Positions 32,923 to 43,341 of a DNA stretch of 64,000 nucleotides are shown here, piece after piece; within the stretch, counting starts at the first letter, position 1; each line of letters starts with the position of its first letter. Source of the stretch: G963667975 sp963677395 (GTDB taxonomy: Bacteria; Bacteroidota; Bacteroidia; Bacteroidales; G963667975); the NCBI GenBank assembly GCA_963677395.2, contig OY781965.2, positions 248,001 to 312,000 of the forward strand, written 5' to 3'. Both the position numbers and the translations under genes were made by a program. Under the pieces are notes generated by a model. That model was not told the origin of the DNA, ran no database searches, and worked only from the letters and a program-made list of their open reading frames with translations.

Positions 32923-34119
32923 ATGGAATACATCTCGCTTATTGTTGATGCTTTTCAGATTTTACTGCTCGTTTATCTGGGATCTACTTCGCTGTTTTTA
33001 TTCATATTAGCATTCGCATCTCTGTTTCCTCTTCGTAAAAAGAAAATTACAGATCCACCGTTGAAGCGGTTTGCTGTTTTGATTCCATCTTATAAAGAAG
33101 ATACAGTTATTCTGGAAGTTGCAGAAGATGCTTGTAAGCAAAATTACCCCAGAGAGCTTCATGATATCATTATCATAGCCGATTCGTTAAAGCCGGAAAC
33201 TATCGAAACTATGCGTAAGCTTCCGTTAACTGTAATCGAGGTTTCATTTGAGAAAAGCACCAAAAGCAAAGCTCTCAATGCAGCTTTTTCTCAACTTCCT
33301 TCTGACAAATATGACTATGCATTAATTCTGGATGCTGATAACATTATGGAACCTGATTTTCTAAGAAAACTAAACGAAGGATTTGCCAGAGGTTATTTTG
33401 CAATACAAGGACATCGAATCGCCAAAAACACCAACACACATCTTGCTGTATTAGATGCTGTAAGCGAGGAAATTAACAACAGTATTTTCCGAAAAGGGAA
33501 TTGTGTACTGGGATTATCCAGCTCACTGATTGGTTCTGGAATGGCGTTTGAATATGAACCTTTTAAAAAGATAATGTCGAATATAAAAGCAATTGGAGGC
33601 TTTGATAAAGAACTGGAACTATATATGACCCGTAATCGATTGATTGTGGATTATTTGCCAGATGCTTATGTGAAAGATGAAAAAGTACAGAATTTCGATA
33701 ATTTCTCAAATCAACGTCGTCGTTGGCTCTCTGCCCAGTTTCTCTACTGGAGAGCCACTTATCCGTCTGCAATTAAAGAACTATTTACCAACGGTAATAT
33801 CGATTTTTTCCTTCGTTCAAATATGCAAATGCAACTGCCACGAATTCTTTTATTAGGTTTCTCTTTCTTAATCTTTGTTGCTTCATTATTGTTTGACAAT
33901 GGAATCTTCCCCATTTTATGGAGTATTCACTTTGGTATGGTTGTGCTGGCCTTATTTCTGGCTATTCCTCATAAATATTATAGTTTACAAACGCTTAAAG
34001 CAGTGTTCTATCTCCCGAAAGGCTTCTTCTTTATGCTTAAATCTTTGCTTTCTATCAAAGGAGCAAACACAACCTTTATTCATACCGAACATGGTACAAT
34101 AGAAAAAGAAGAAAAATAA
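32923..34119 (+). CDS. Membrane glycosyltransferase family 2, processive type
   Basis: Integral-membrane GT2 enzyme of 398 aa. An N-terminal helix (about 10-38) precedes the GT-A domain: AVLIPSYKED, the metal motif LDADN (about 138-142), and the acceptor/processivity motif QRRRWLSAQF (about 265-274). Three or so hydrophobic helices follow (about 300-375). This layout is shared by cellulose/hyaluronan synthase-like enzymes that build and extrude polysaccharide. The product is unknown. It converges on the CHU_C gene, with only 9 bp between the stops. Confidence 0.88.
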   Translation: MEYISLIVDAFQILLLVYLGSTSLFLFILAFASLFPLRKKKITDPPLKRFAVLIPSYKEDTVILEVAEDACKQNYPRELHDIIIIADSLKPETIETMRKLPLTVIEVSFEKSTKSKALNAAFSQLPSDKYDYALILDADNIMEPDFLRKLNEGFARGYFAIQGHRIAKNTNTHLAVLDAVSEEINNSIFRKGNCVLGLSSSLIGSGMAFEYEPFKKIMSNIKAIGGFDKELELYMTRNRLIVDYLPDAYVKDEKVQNFDNFSNQRRRWLSAQFLYWRATYPSAIKELFTNGNIDFFLRSNMQMQLPRILLLGFSFLIFVASLLFDNGIFPILWSIHFGMVVLALFLAIPHKYYSLQTLKAVFYLPKGFFFMLKSLLSIKGANTTFIHTEHGTIEKEEK

Positions 34120-34128
34120 CAGTCCCTG

Positions 34129-36081
34129 TTAATCTACAAGAGTAACCGTACCCGTTCGGGTGTAAGTTTCATCTAAGCCAGATTGATAACTAAAATAGAA
34201 AACATAAACACCACTTTCAACGAGTTCTCCTTGATAATAACCATCCCAACCTAGTTCAGGATTATTCGTTTCGAATAACATTTCTCCCCAACGATTGAAA
34301 ATGGCTAAGTGGTATTTTGCTCCGGGAACAAAATCTCCTACGGGCAGAAAAATTCTGTTAATACCATCGGGTGTAAATGCGCTGGGAAAATATATCGTTT
34401 TACAATTCTTTACAAAAACAAAATAGGAAAAATTACTGGAACACGAGACTCCATTCAGAGAATTACTGACAATCAGAGTGTAAGATGTATTATCTTTGGG
34501 GGAGACTTCTATTGCATTCGAATTACCTCCCGTATTCCATAAATAAGTATAGTTTGCTGTTGATGCAGTTAAAATAGCGGATGCTCCCCGGCAAATTGTA
34601 TCATGATCGGACGTAATCTGAACAACGGGGTAATCAATAACCATAATTTGAAAAGAGGTATCCGCCTTACATCCAAAATTATTGATAACATTCAAAGAAT
34701 AAGATTGACTTTGAGTTAGTTTATCCGAAAATGTATTTCCTCCCGGTATTGAGTTCCATACATATTGTGTTCCTGTTCCTCCGGCAGTTATATGAAAGCT
34801 GTCATTTTCGCAGATAGTAAAATTCCCATTGAGTGTAATAATTGGTTTTTGAATTATTGTTGCAGTAAGCTGGGTTGTATCTGTACATCCTACAGTATCA
34901 CTCACAATAACCGAATAATTAGTGGTAATTATTGGAGAAACATGAATGGAAGGTGTTGTTGCCCCTGTGTTCCAGAGACAATTAGCAGCCCCACTGGCAG
35001 AAAGAGTTGCAGTATCACCTATACAAACTGAATCAGATAAATATTGAACAACAGGTCCCGGACTATACATAACTTTAATTGTATCATTGGCCTTACACCC
35101 TGCCTGAGTAGTTACTTTAACAAAGTAATTGCCTGCATTAATCACATTAATCTGAGGGGTAGTAACACCTGTTGACCACTGATATGAAACAAACCCATTT
35201 CCCGGACTTAATATCAGGTTTTTCCCGGGGCATAAAAGCGTATCGGCTCCTAAATATATTTGAGGGTTCTCAACAACAATGTTAACGGTATCTATAACAT
35301 CAATTACCTGAGCAAAATAGATATCGTCGATTGCAAAATCATTTCCAGATAACTGACTATTCTGGTTTTTGATAGAAATATTTGCAGAAGTATTTGATCC
35401 TGAATACCAAAGATTATAAAACATATTCCAACTACAATTAGCAGGAGTTGCGTTAAACACCTGTCCTATCTGAACATTATTTACGAAAAACTGCAATTGA
35501 GCCGGATTGCTGGAGGTAACACTTGTAAGCCAACATGAAAAAATATAAGTTGTATAGGGTACTACATTTATTGTTTTTTGCCAGATATTTGCATTAGGCA
35601 CTGAAGCACCATTCACAATCAGCATATTTCCTGTACCCGTTGTATGATCCTGACAAGCAATAAAATTGGGATGGTATGTATTCGGGTTTGCTCCAACATA
35701 ATAAGTTCCCTCTGCCCATAAATTTGAGTTATACGTATAATTCGAAGTAAAGCCTGTATTTCCTTGGCTAAAGTCACCATTTGCAACCAGATTATTAGAT
35801 ATCCCTTGTATGGAGCAGTAATAAGTGGTTGTTACCAATGGAACAGCTTTGACCGTTGCAAAGTTAGGATTGACTATTGTAAATTCAGGTGTCCAGAAAT
35901 AATTGAACCCATAAATCGGGGTTGTTAAAATTGCAGTATCTCCTAAACAAATTGTATCTGTATATCCTGGTATTTCCGAAAAACAAAGAATTCGACCACT
36001 TGCTTTCAATGACAATGATGCTATCATCATTATTCCAAAAACAAATGCAGGCAGAATTATTTTACGTAAAAAAGCGCCCAT
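34129..36081 (-). CDS. Secreted Ig-like protein with gliding-motility (CHU_C) C-terminal domain
   Basis: T9SS cargo of 650 aa. Signal peptide at about 1-28; a jelly-roll carbohydrate-binding-like region follows (about 95-265), then at least three Ig/PKD-like modules that repeat patterns such as CIGDTATLSASG, NYLWNTG and YSVIVSDTVGC, and finally the type B C-terminal domain (TIYFPSAFTPDGIN ... FNRWGEMLFET ... GVYVFYFSYQSG). The CHU_C domain targets proteins for export by T9SS and surface retention or release. Many paired cysteines suggest disulfides. Typical role: adhesion or matrix. It converges with the GT2 gene. Confidence 0.92.
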   Translation of the reverse strand: MGAFLRKIILPAFVFGIMMIASLSLKASGRILCFSEIPGYTDTICLGDTAILTTPIYGFNYFWTPEFTIVNPNFATVKAVPLVTTTYYCSIQGISNNLVANGDFSQGNTGFTSNYTYNSNLWAEGTYYVGANPNTYHPNFIACQDHTTGTGNMLIVNGASVPNANIWQKTINVVPYTTYIFSCWLTSVTSSNPAQLQFFVNNVQIGQVFNATPANCSWNMFYNLWYSGSNTSANISIKNQNSQLSGNDFAIDDIYFAQVIDVIDTVNIVVENPQIYLGADTLLCPGKNLILSPGNGFVSYQWSTGVTTPQINVINAGNYFVKVTTQAGCKANDTIKVMYSPGPVVQYLSDSVCIGDTATLSASGAANCLWNTGATTPSIHVSPIITTNYSVIVSDTVGCTDTTQLTATIIQKPIITLNGNFTICENDSFHITAGGTGTQYVWNSIPGGNTFSDKLTQSQSYSLNVINNFGCKADTSFQIMVIDYPVVQITSDHDTICRGASAILTASTANYTYLWNTGGNSNAIEVSPKDNTSYTLIVSNSLNGVSCSSNFSYFVFVKNCKTIYFPSAFTPDGINRIFLPVGDFVPGAKYHLAIFNRWGEMLFETNNPELGWDGYYQGELVESGVYVFYFSYQSGLDETYTRTGTVTLVD

Positions 36082-36229
36082 ACCAATCTTCCTAAATTGT
36101 TTTAGTTCGGCAAATATACATTCAAATTAATTTGGTTATACGCAACCTTGAATATTTAACATTTCAATCCGATGTACATATAACCCGTAATCATTTCGAT
36201 TACTATTTTTATGTATCCAAATAAAAAAA

Positions 36230-36262
36230 CAAAGGCTGCCCGAATTGTTCAGGCAGCCTTTG
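36230..36262 (-). terminator. Terminator of the FN3-rich T9SS cargo gene
   Basis: On the minus strand CAAAGGCTGCC and GGCAGCCTTTG form an 11-bp stem with an 11-nt loop and a following T7 run. It lies 24 bp after the stop. Confidence 0.93.
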
Positions 36263-36286
36263 CTTTTACAGTTAAAAGACTATTTC

Positions 36287-39200
36287 TTAGTGTATAAGAA
36301 TTTTCTGAGTTACAATACCCTTATCTGTTGTAACACGTACAACATAAGTCGAAGGTATTAAATTAAGTGCAATATTTTCAGCATTTACCGTATTTACTGA
36401 CTTGTGGAATACTTGTTGACCAAGCAAATTCATAATTGCGATATCGCGAATAATTCCATTGCCTTCATTCAAGACAATAAGCTGACTGTTTGCGGTATAA
36501 ATCTTTAGCCCAAGTTGTCCATTTTCATTGATGCTTAGAGTTGCATTAATTGTAATTGTATTGGATGTAACCGGACTATTTGAAACACAACTTTCATTTG
36601 AAGTGAGTTTACAATATACTGCATCATTATTCAACGGATTATAGGCAAAAGTAGCATTATTGGTTCCTGCACCCTGATTATTTACCTTCCATTCGTAAAC
36701 CGGAGCAGAACCTGCATGAGTTGCAGTAGCTGTAAAAGTAACCTGTGAGCCTGCATGAATAGTTGTGCTGTCGGCAGTAATAGCTAAAGTAGCTGTTACA
36801 TTCGGATTTACTGTAATAATGTGAGGCGCTGATGTTGCCGGACCGTCATTACATGTTAGACTTGAAGTAACGATACATTTAATAGTATCATTATTAGCAG
36901 GAGTATAAGAATACTGATAGTTGCTTGTTCCAACATTTGCGCCATTTACAATCCATTGGTATGATGGAGTTGTTCCTCCATTGATACCGTTAGCTGTAAA
37001 TGTAACACTTGCACCCTGACATGTTGAAGTAACAGGATTCAATAATGATGCAGTTACATGTTGAGCACTATTTTCATAAACATACGCTGTTCCGTTCATC
37101 GGAATAAATGAAGTTCCGGAAATAGCTTGTACGGTATAGTTTCCTGATAAAACATTATTCCACGTAAGAGCATTGCCGGTACCGGCAACGGGATTACCCT
37201 GTGCATTTCCGTTACGGAATAACTGATAATCGTATCCTGCCTGTGAACTATCAAGTTTTACCTGAACACCAGATGGAATTGTCATTTGACAATATGATCC
37301 ACCTCCAACAACATTGTAAATTTGAACTGGAGGAGTTAAAGAAACAATAATATTGTCAATAGATGCAGGTGGTTGAATTCCCCCTGAATCATCGTTTCTC
37401 CAGGTGAATACAAGACGTTTAGTCTTTCCTGCAAGAGTATCAATATTTAAGTTTAATTCTTTCCAGTCCGTTGTATCGCCTAATTGAGGCGTAATGAATG
37501 ATAAATTACTCAAAGAACCTGCAACCGGAGTTTGATCGAGATTACACATAGATACTCTCAAATAATCGTAGATAGTAGATCCAAATTCTCCATTTGCCTT
37601 CCAGTTAAATCGAATATACACATGTGAAGCATTTGCAGGAAATTCGAAATCTCTGTAAATATGTGTAACAGATGATGTTCCTAATGTATATGTATTCGAA
37701 GTACCATTATCATTTGAAATATATGCAGCCTGTTGACCAGCATATGCACTTGCAGAACCAATGAACCATTTATTAGTTTGGCTACCATTTACTATTGTCC
37801 AATTATTATTAGGCGTAGTTTCAAAATCTTCAACAAAAGGATAGTTTAGGTTGGGAGCAGCATTTGTTGTAAAGCTTACCGGGCCAATCCATAAACTTGT
37901 ATTACCCGTACCACAATTTGCCTGAACATATACACTATATGCTGTTGCTGGATTCAATCCCGTCAGAGTATATGGTTTCGTTGTTATATTATTAACCATA
38001 GTTCCTGCCCCTTGGGTAAATCCCTGTGGACCATATTCAATATTCCACTGAGTTTCATTCATACCTGTATTCCAGTTTAATACAGCCTGATTATGTGTAT
38101 TTGAAACTAACGTGAGATTTGTTGGTTTCTGACATGAAGGAACTTCTGATACTGAAAAATTATCAATATACAAATAATTATCAGCATTCGAAACAGTTGA
38201 TTCTCCGTACAAGGCAAATCTTACATTTCCGGTATAAGCAGGTAATGCAACAATCACATGCGTTCCAGTTTTAGGAATATTATTCAAACGATATTGAGCA
38301 GCAGCAGTATTATTCCACTCTCTGAGAATGTTTGCATTTGACCAGGTTGTTCCGTTATCCGTAGAGGCAAGAAGTACAAACCTGTCATCTGTACCATTTG
38401 TATCAGCATCTGATGAAGAATAATACTCTGTCAAAGCTACGTCAAATTCTACCTGCATTGGATTCGTTCCTGCTAAATTAAACGCTGGAGAAATCAACCA
38501 ATTCTTTTTATATGTTCCATATATTTCAATAGTAGCACTAGGAGATCCTGTATAGCCAAAAGAATTAACAAACCATCCATAAGTTACAGGTGTAAGAACT
38601 GAATTTGCTGTTAAAAGACCTTGTTTCTGACTCCAGCATGTTGGTGGAACTGTTGCAAAATCTTCCATTGTTGGAAATACTGTTGCAGGTGCACAGTCGG
38701 TTGTAAATGCAAATGGGCCAACCCAGGCTGAAGATGATCCAGAACCACAATTAGCCTGGATATAAACCTGATAAGCTGTAGATGCATTTAAATTCGTAAT
38801 TGTGTATGGTCTGCTATTTGCATTAACTACAGTACCTGTACCCTGAGTAAATCCCTGAACACCATATTCTATATTCCATGATGTTTCTGTACCATAAGAT
38901 GTCCAGTTAATAGTTGCCGCATTATGGGTAGTATTTTCAGAAGAAATTGTATTAATTGGTGGGCACTGAAGGGTCTGGATACTAATATTATCAATAGCAA
39001 CAGGAGATTGAGTTCCTCCTGAACCATCATTTCTCCAGGTAAATACCAATTTTTTGACTGTGCTCAATAACGAACCGGGAAGAACAATGTTAGCTGTTTT
39101 CCAAATTGTATCGTTATTATATGTTAATCCAACTTGGTTTGATGCAGGTAGTTCAGTTCCTGCTACAGGACTAACAGAAGGATCAACCAGGTAAACCTTT

Positions 39201-41599
39201 AAATGATCACAACAACTTTCTCCTTTCGCTTTCCAATCAAATGACAAGGTAAACGCCTGGTTTCCAGCAGGAAATTCAATATCACGATAAGCATGTACTG
39301 TAGAGCTATTTGTAATTGAATATGAATTTGTTGCGCCATTGTCGTTTGAAACATAAATCGAATTCATTCCGCCATTTGCTACAGCACTTCCAACATACCA
39401 TTGGTTTGTTTGAGTACCATTCACTAAAACGAATCCTCCATTTGAGCTTTCAAAGTCAATAGTTGTTGGTATAGTTAGCGGTTGCTGATATGTTGTAAAT
39501 GTAAAAGGTCCTGTCCATGCACTCACTTGATTTCCAGCACATACAGATTGGACATAAAAACTATATGAAGTTGATTGGTTCAAGCCTGCCAGAGCATAGC
39601 TTGGAGTAGTTACATTATTCACAATAGTACCTGCTCCCGGCGTAAAACCCTGTGGTCCATATTCAATATTCCATTCCAATATTGAAGGAACAGAGGTCCA
39701 TTTTAATCTTGCACTAGTACTGCTTATGCTGTCAACACTTTGTGTTAAGGGTTGTTGACAAAGGGGAGATTCTTCTACTTGCAAATCATCAATATACCAT
39801 CCATCCGCATTATTTCCTTCGTATTTAAAAGCCAAATAAATAGTCGTTCCTATATAGTTATTAACGATATACTTCTGAGTTGTAGTCCATGTTGTCGGCG
39901 CAACTCCAATATTTGCATTAATAGGAATCCAGCTATTTACATCCTTTGCACCTGTGGTAGAATAGTAGAGACTATGTTTAATGTAATCATTTAAATATGT
40001 GTTTTTCTGAGAAAATTTTATATCTATTGACCCATTTGCCGGAACGGTTATCTTGTTCGAAATTAACCAGATTGGCCCATAGTACCCACTATAGGCACAA
40101 CCATTACTTACACCACCTGTAGATGCAGTCCATGAACCCGTAGAAGTTCCAGAATTCCATATTGTCCATCCATCGGGGAGTTCTATTGTAGAAGTGAAAT
40201 TTTCCATAACTGGTAAAGTATATGGAGGTGGTAATGTTTTTGCATTTGCAGTTTTTCCAGTTGAGGAATATGTTGTTCCTAAAAATGACCAAGCTTTATA
40301 ATAGTATTTTGTTCCTTGGATTAATCCAGTATGATTGGTTAATCCGGAAGCAGGCCCAATGTAAATCACTTTTCCTCCTCCCGAAATTGAATCACCAATG
40401 GCATAAGAGCCCGTTGGAGTTCCAAATGTATTACTTGATTCCCACGCAACAATAATATTTTGACCTGTAGCGTTAGGTGTAGCCGTTAATGCAACTTCTG
40501 TTAAACCAATTCCCTGTGCAGTAAATGTAGCTGGTTCTTCAAAAACAGTTGTAACATTTGCTGTCAGAGGACTATTGGTCAGGTATTTAGGGCCTCCAGC
40601 ACAAATATCGTTTGCTGCATATATGAAATAATAATATTGAGTTAATGGCAATAAACCTGTAGAAGCAAATGTATTTGAAGAAGTATAAGTAACCACTGTA
40701 TCTGTACCTATTGTATTTCCAGATGTATAAATCACATTATCAACAGGTAATGCACTTGGTGTGTTTGATGTTGATCTCACTATCAGATAGTTATCTGCTG
40801 CTGATAACACAAAACTTCCATTAACAGATTTTGCTGTAATAGTACTAAAAGTTAAATTAGTCGGCTGACTGGTTGGAGAAGCACAAGGCAGAGGCTCATC
40901 AAATGTATATGTTAAGCCGGAAGTAAAGGTTTTTGAAGGAGAATCGCTTGTAAATCGGCAAGTATTACTACTTGAAGTTCCCATCAATGGAGAGCCCCAC
41001 GATTCGCTACCTGATTCTATTTTTAAATTTTTATAAGATGAAGATGAAGATCTTATTCCTACTTGAGGTTGCTTATCAGTAGTTGCTCCAGGACCTGTAA
41101 TTAAATTGTAAACAAACTGGATTTGATGTGTAGTTGTATTCAGTCGCATCTGAATGTCAAAACTTTCACTTTTACCATACCGTCTTACATTTGACCATTG
41201 AAATACAATTGTATCTCCAATATGCTGCCAGCAAATTTTTGAAGATGTATCTGCTTTATTTAAATCAGCACTAAAAGCACAAATTGTTTTCCCAGAACCG
41301 GCTGTAGCACTAATTGCTGTATATTCTGTAGTTGACGGAGCTGTTCCACCAAGTGTTATAAAGCCATTAGAAGAGACGAATGCCGTTGTGTAAGCAGTTC
41401 CGGCAAAAGTGAATGAAGGGATTGTGACTGCAGATGAGCTCCAATCGTCCATATCGGAAACTCCGGTTCTTAGTATCGTTCCTCCGGTAATGGGAGTATA
41501 AACCCCGTTACTGGAAGAAAACGAATAGGTAGATGCTCCTTGTCCCCATAATATACTACTGAAGACAATCGCAGCTAAAAACATGAATAGTTTTCTCAT
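36287..41599 (-). CDS. Giant FN3-rich T9SS cargo with type A sorting domain
   Basis: Secreted surface protein of 1770 aa. Signal peptide at 1-19. Then a beta region (about 20-250), FN3-like domains (about 250-460), and three related modules of a lectin-like jelly-roll followed by FN3. The three FN3 domains begin near residues 614, 878 and 1156 and share WNIEYGPQGFT(P/Q)GAGT, GLN..T.Y.(F/V)YVQ and a closing GPFTFTT. Two or three Ig/PKD-like domains lead to the type A C-terminal signal (last 83 residues: LGLKIYTANSQLIVLNEGNG ... YVVRVTTDKGIVTQKILIH). Likely adhesin or matrix protein; no catalytic domain was recognised. Confidence 0.92.
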   Translation of the reverse strand: MRKLFMFLAAIVFSSILWGQGASTYSFSSSNGVYTPITGGTILRTGVSDMDDWSSSAVTIPSFTFAGTAYTTAFVSSNGFITLGGTAPSTTEYTAISATAGSGKTICAFSADLNKADTSSKICWQHIGDTIVFQWSNVRRYGKSESFDIQMRLNTTTHQIQFVYNLITGPGATTDKQPQVGIRSSSSSYKNLKIESGSESWGSPLMGTSSSNTCRFTSDSPSKTFTSGLTYTFDEPLPCASPTSQPTNLTFSTITAKSVNGSFVLSAADNYLIVRSTSNTPSALPVDNVIYTSGNTIGTDTVVTYTSSNTFASTGLLPLTQYYYFIYAANDICAGGPKYLTNSPLTANVTTVFEEPATFTAQGIGLTEVALTATPNATGQNIIVAWESSNTFGTPTGSYAIGDSISGGGKVIYIGPASGLTNHTGLIQGTKYYYKAWSFLGTTYSSTGKTANAKTLPPPYTLPVMENFTSTIELPDGWTIWNSGTSTGSWTASTGGVSNGCAYSGYYGPIWLISNKITVPANGSIDIKFSQKNTYLNDYIKHSLYYSTTGAKDVNSWIPINANIGVAPTTWTTTQKYIVNNYIGTTIYLAFKYEGNNADGWYIDDLQVEESPLCQQPLTQSVDSISSTSARLKWTSVPSILEWNIEYGPQGFTPGAGTIVNNVTTPSYALAGLNQSTSYSFYVQSVCAGNQVSAWTGPFTFTTYQQPLTIPTTIDFESSNGGFVLVNGTQTNQWYVGSAVANGGMNSIYVSNDNGATNSYSITNSSTVHAYRDIEFPAGNQAFTLSFDWKAKGESCCDHLKVYLVDPSVSPVAGTELPASNQVGLTYNNDTIWKTANIVLPGSLLSTVKKLVFTWRNDGSGGTQSPVAIDNISIQTLQCPPINTISSENTTHNAATINWTSYGTETSWNIEYGVQGFTQGTGTVVNANSRPYTITNLNASTAYQVYIQANCGSGSSSAWVGPFAFTTDCAPATVFPTMEDFATVPPTCWSQKQGLLTANSVLTPVTYGWFVNSFGYTGSPSATIEIYGTYKKNWLISPAFNLAGTNPMQVEFDVALTEYYSSSDADTNGTDDRFVLLASTDNGTTWSNANILREWNNTAAAQYRLNNIPKTGTHVIVALPAYTGNVRFALYGESTVSNADNYLYIDNFSVSEVPSCQKPTNLTLVSNTHNQAVLNWNTGMNETQWNIEYGPQGFTQGAGTMVNNITTKPYTLTGLNPATAYSVYVQANCGTGNTSLWIGPVSFTTNAAPNLNYPFVEDFETTPNNNWTIVNGSQTNKWFIGSASAYAGQQAAYISNDNGTSNTYTLGTSSVTHIYRDFEFPANASHVYIRFNWKANGEFGSTIYDYLRVSMCNLDQTPVAGSLSNLSFITPQLGDTTDWKELNLNIDTLAGKTKRLVFTWRNDDSGGIQPPASIDNIIVSLTPPVQIYNVVGGGSYCQMTIPSGVQVKLDSSQAGYDYQLFRNGNAQGNPVAGTGNALTWNNVLSGNYTVQAISGTSFIPMNGTAYVYENSAQHVTASLLNPVTSTCQGASVTFTANGINGGTTPSYQWIVNGANVGTSNYQYSYTPANNDTIKCIVTSSLTCNDGPATSAPHIITVNPNVTATLAITADSTTIHAGSQVTFTATATHAGSAPVYEWKVNNQGAGTNNATFAYNPLNNDAVYCKLTSNESCVSNSPVTSNTITINATLSINENGQLGLKIYTANSQLIVLNEGNGIIRDIAIMNLLGQQVFHKSVNTVNAENIALNLIPSTYVVRVTTDKGIVTQKILIH

Positions 41600-42152
41600 A
41601 CGTTTAAATTTAAAATTAATAAATAAGTATGTATTGTATTAGTATTTAATATGTTATATTAATTCATCATGAATTTAAATTATGAATTCACATATAGCTC
41701 AATTTCCCTTAACACTTTCATGTAATTGCCACAGTCTAAATCGTTTTACATGCACGAATTAGTTAAAATGCCTGATAATCAGTGTCTTGAATAATTATAT
41801 GCGAATTCTTTAACTGTGTTCGAAATTAGGAGATTTAGGAATCCATCCTAAAGATCTAAAAACGATCCAAATACAAATACCTGAAAATGTGACTACTAAA
41901 AATAGTTAATGATGGTGTAAATATTTTGTAATTTTACGTTAATCGATACAAAATACTGTATAACAAAATATTGAATAGAATTAAATATTCTTAACTCTAA
42001 TGAAAGTACACGCAGAAGCACCAAAAACAAAACAAAAATACTTAAATATCAATTTTCTGAAACAAAAATGCCTTCAAAAAAGGCTAAAATAGCATTATTT
42101 AACTAATAATCAACCGTTTCGAAGGCAATAAACAATATGTTAAATATTAATT
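41600..42152. other. Intergenic region upstream of the giant cargo gene
   Basis: AT-rich spacer of about 550 bp. It has a palindrome aattcat-c-atgaatt (41661-41675) with a further tatgaattca nearby (41681-41690), about 60-90 bp before the cargo start, a possible operator. No ORF and no clear consensus promoter. The 3' terminator of buk lies inside it and is listed separately. Confidence 0.5.
42070..42084 (-). terminator. Terminator of the ptb-buk operon
   Basis: On the minus strand GCCTT-TTTTG-AAGGC followed by ATTTTTGTTT. Short stem but a good T-run; it lies 69 bp after the buk stop. A longer outer pairing (tgccttc with gaaggca at about 42120) may compete. Confidence 0.6.
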
Positions 42153-43223
42153 TTATTTATAAATTTTAATTTCCACCTCGCCATTTAGTACCATTAAGCC
42201 ATTGAAAGCAAGAGCCTGCATTTCATCTTCACCCGGATAAACATGAACAGGAGCAAGATGCTGCACTCTTTCAATCACCTCATTTACAAACGGTTTTCCA
42301 TAGGCAATACCCCCTGTAAGCAAAATTGCATCCACGTTCCCATTTAATACTGTTGACATAGCTCCGATTTCTTTTGAAACCTGATAAGCCATGGCATCCT
42401 GAATTAAGCGTGCTTTATCATCACCTGAATCGGCAGCTTTTTCAACAACATACGCATCATTAGTTCCCATATATGCTACATAACCGCCCTGACCGCAAAT
42501 CATTTTTTTGATATCGTCATGAGTATATTTTCCGCTGAAACAAAGCTTTGCTAATGCACCAACAGGTAACGTTCCTGATCTTTCTGGCGAAAACGGGCCT
42601 TCACCATCAAGAGCCTGGTTTACGTCTATAACGCGTCCCTCTTTGTGTGCACCCACACTAATTCCACCCCCAAGATGAGCAACTATCAAATTCATCTCTT
42701 CATAGGTCTTATTCTGTGATTTAGCATGTGTACGAGCAATTGCTTTCTGATTTAACGCATGAAAAATAGAAACTCTCTCGAACAAAGGATGTCCTGAAAT
42801 ACGCGCAATATCATCCAATTCATCTACTACAACAGGGTCTGCAATAAAAGCTTTTGCTGTTCCAATAGTTTTTGCAAGATCGTGTGCAATTAATCCACCC
42901 AAATTACTTGCATGTTGACCTAATATCCCTACTTTCAGATCCTGAATTAAAGCCTCATTTACTTCATAAACTCCCGAAGGAATTGGTTTAACCAAACCAC
43001 CTCTGCCTACGATAGCTTCAATTGAGCCTATTTCAATTCCTGCATTTTTAAGCTCGTCCAGAATAATATTTTTACGGAATTCATACTGATCCGTAATTTT
43101 CACAAACTGTGCAATTTCCTCTGCTGCATGTTTAATGTTTTTGAGGAAGATCTGTTTTGACCCTTCGTAAACCGCAATTTTTGTTGAGGTTGAGCCTGGA
43201 TTAATCGCTAAAATCTTTTTCAT
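42153..43223 (-). CDS. buk: Butyrate kinase
   Basis: Acetokinase-family enzyme that converts butyryl- or isobutyryl-phosphate and ADP to the acid and ATP, the energy-yielding last step of butyrate or branched-chain acid fermentation. Motifs: the N-terminal phosphate loop INPGSTSTKIAVYE, VGRGGLVKPIPSGVYEVN, AHLGGGISVGAHKEGRVIDV and the C-terminal LLTGGIAYGKPFV. Length 356 aa is normal. It lies 118 bp after ptb, with a hairpin between them, and has its own terminator. Function with ptb is clear from both sequence and order. Confidence 0.96.
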   Translation of the reverse strand: MKKILAINPGSTSTKIAVYEGSKQIFLKNIKHAAEEIAQFVKITDQYEFRKNIILDELKNAGIEIGSIEAIVGRGGLVKPIPSGVYEVNEALIQDLKVGILGQHASNLGGLIAHDLAKTIGTAKAFIADPVVVDELDDIARISGHPLFERVSIFHALNQKAIARTHAKSQNKTYEEMNLIVAHLGGGISVGAHKEGRVIDVNQALDGEGPFSPERSGTLPVGALAKLCFSGKYTHDDIKKMICGQGGYVAYMGTNDAYVVEKAADSGDDKARLIQDAMAYQVSKEIGAMSTVLNGNVDAILLTGGIAYGKPFVNEVIERVQHLAPVHVYPGEDEMQALAFNGLMVLNGEVEIKIYK

Positions 43224-43264
43224 ATCTCTGTGTTATTATTTTAAGCTTAACTAAACCGATATTT

Positions 43265-43296
43265 AAAAAGTCAAAAGTATAAACTTCTGACTTTTT
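43265..43296 (-). terminator. Intercistronic hairpin between ptb and buk
   Basis: On the minus strand AAAAAGTCA pairs with TGACTTTTT (43265-43273 with 43288-43296); the inner bases can extend the stem (aagt/actt). The T5 run makes it terminator-like. Placed between cotranscribed genes, it may be a partial terminator or processing site that lowers buk relative to ptb. Confidence 0.55.
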
Positions 43297-43341
43297 GAAT
43301 AATAAATGTTGCAAAATATCTAATTGCAACTATTCTTAATT

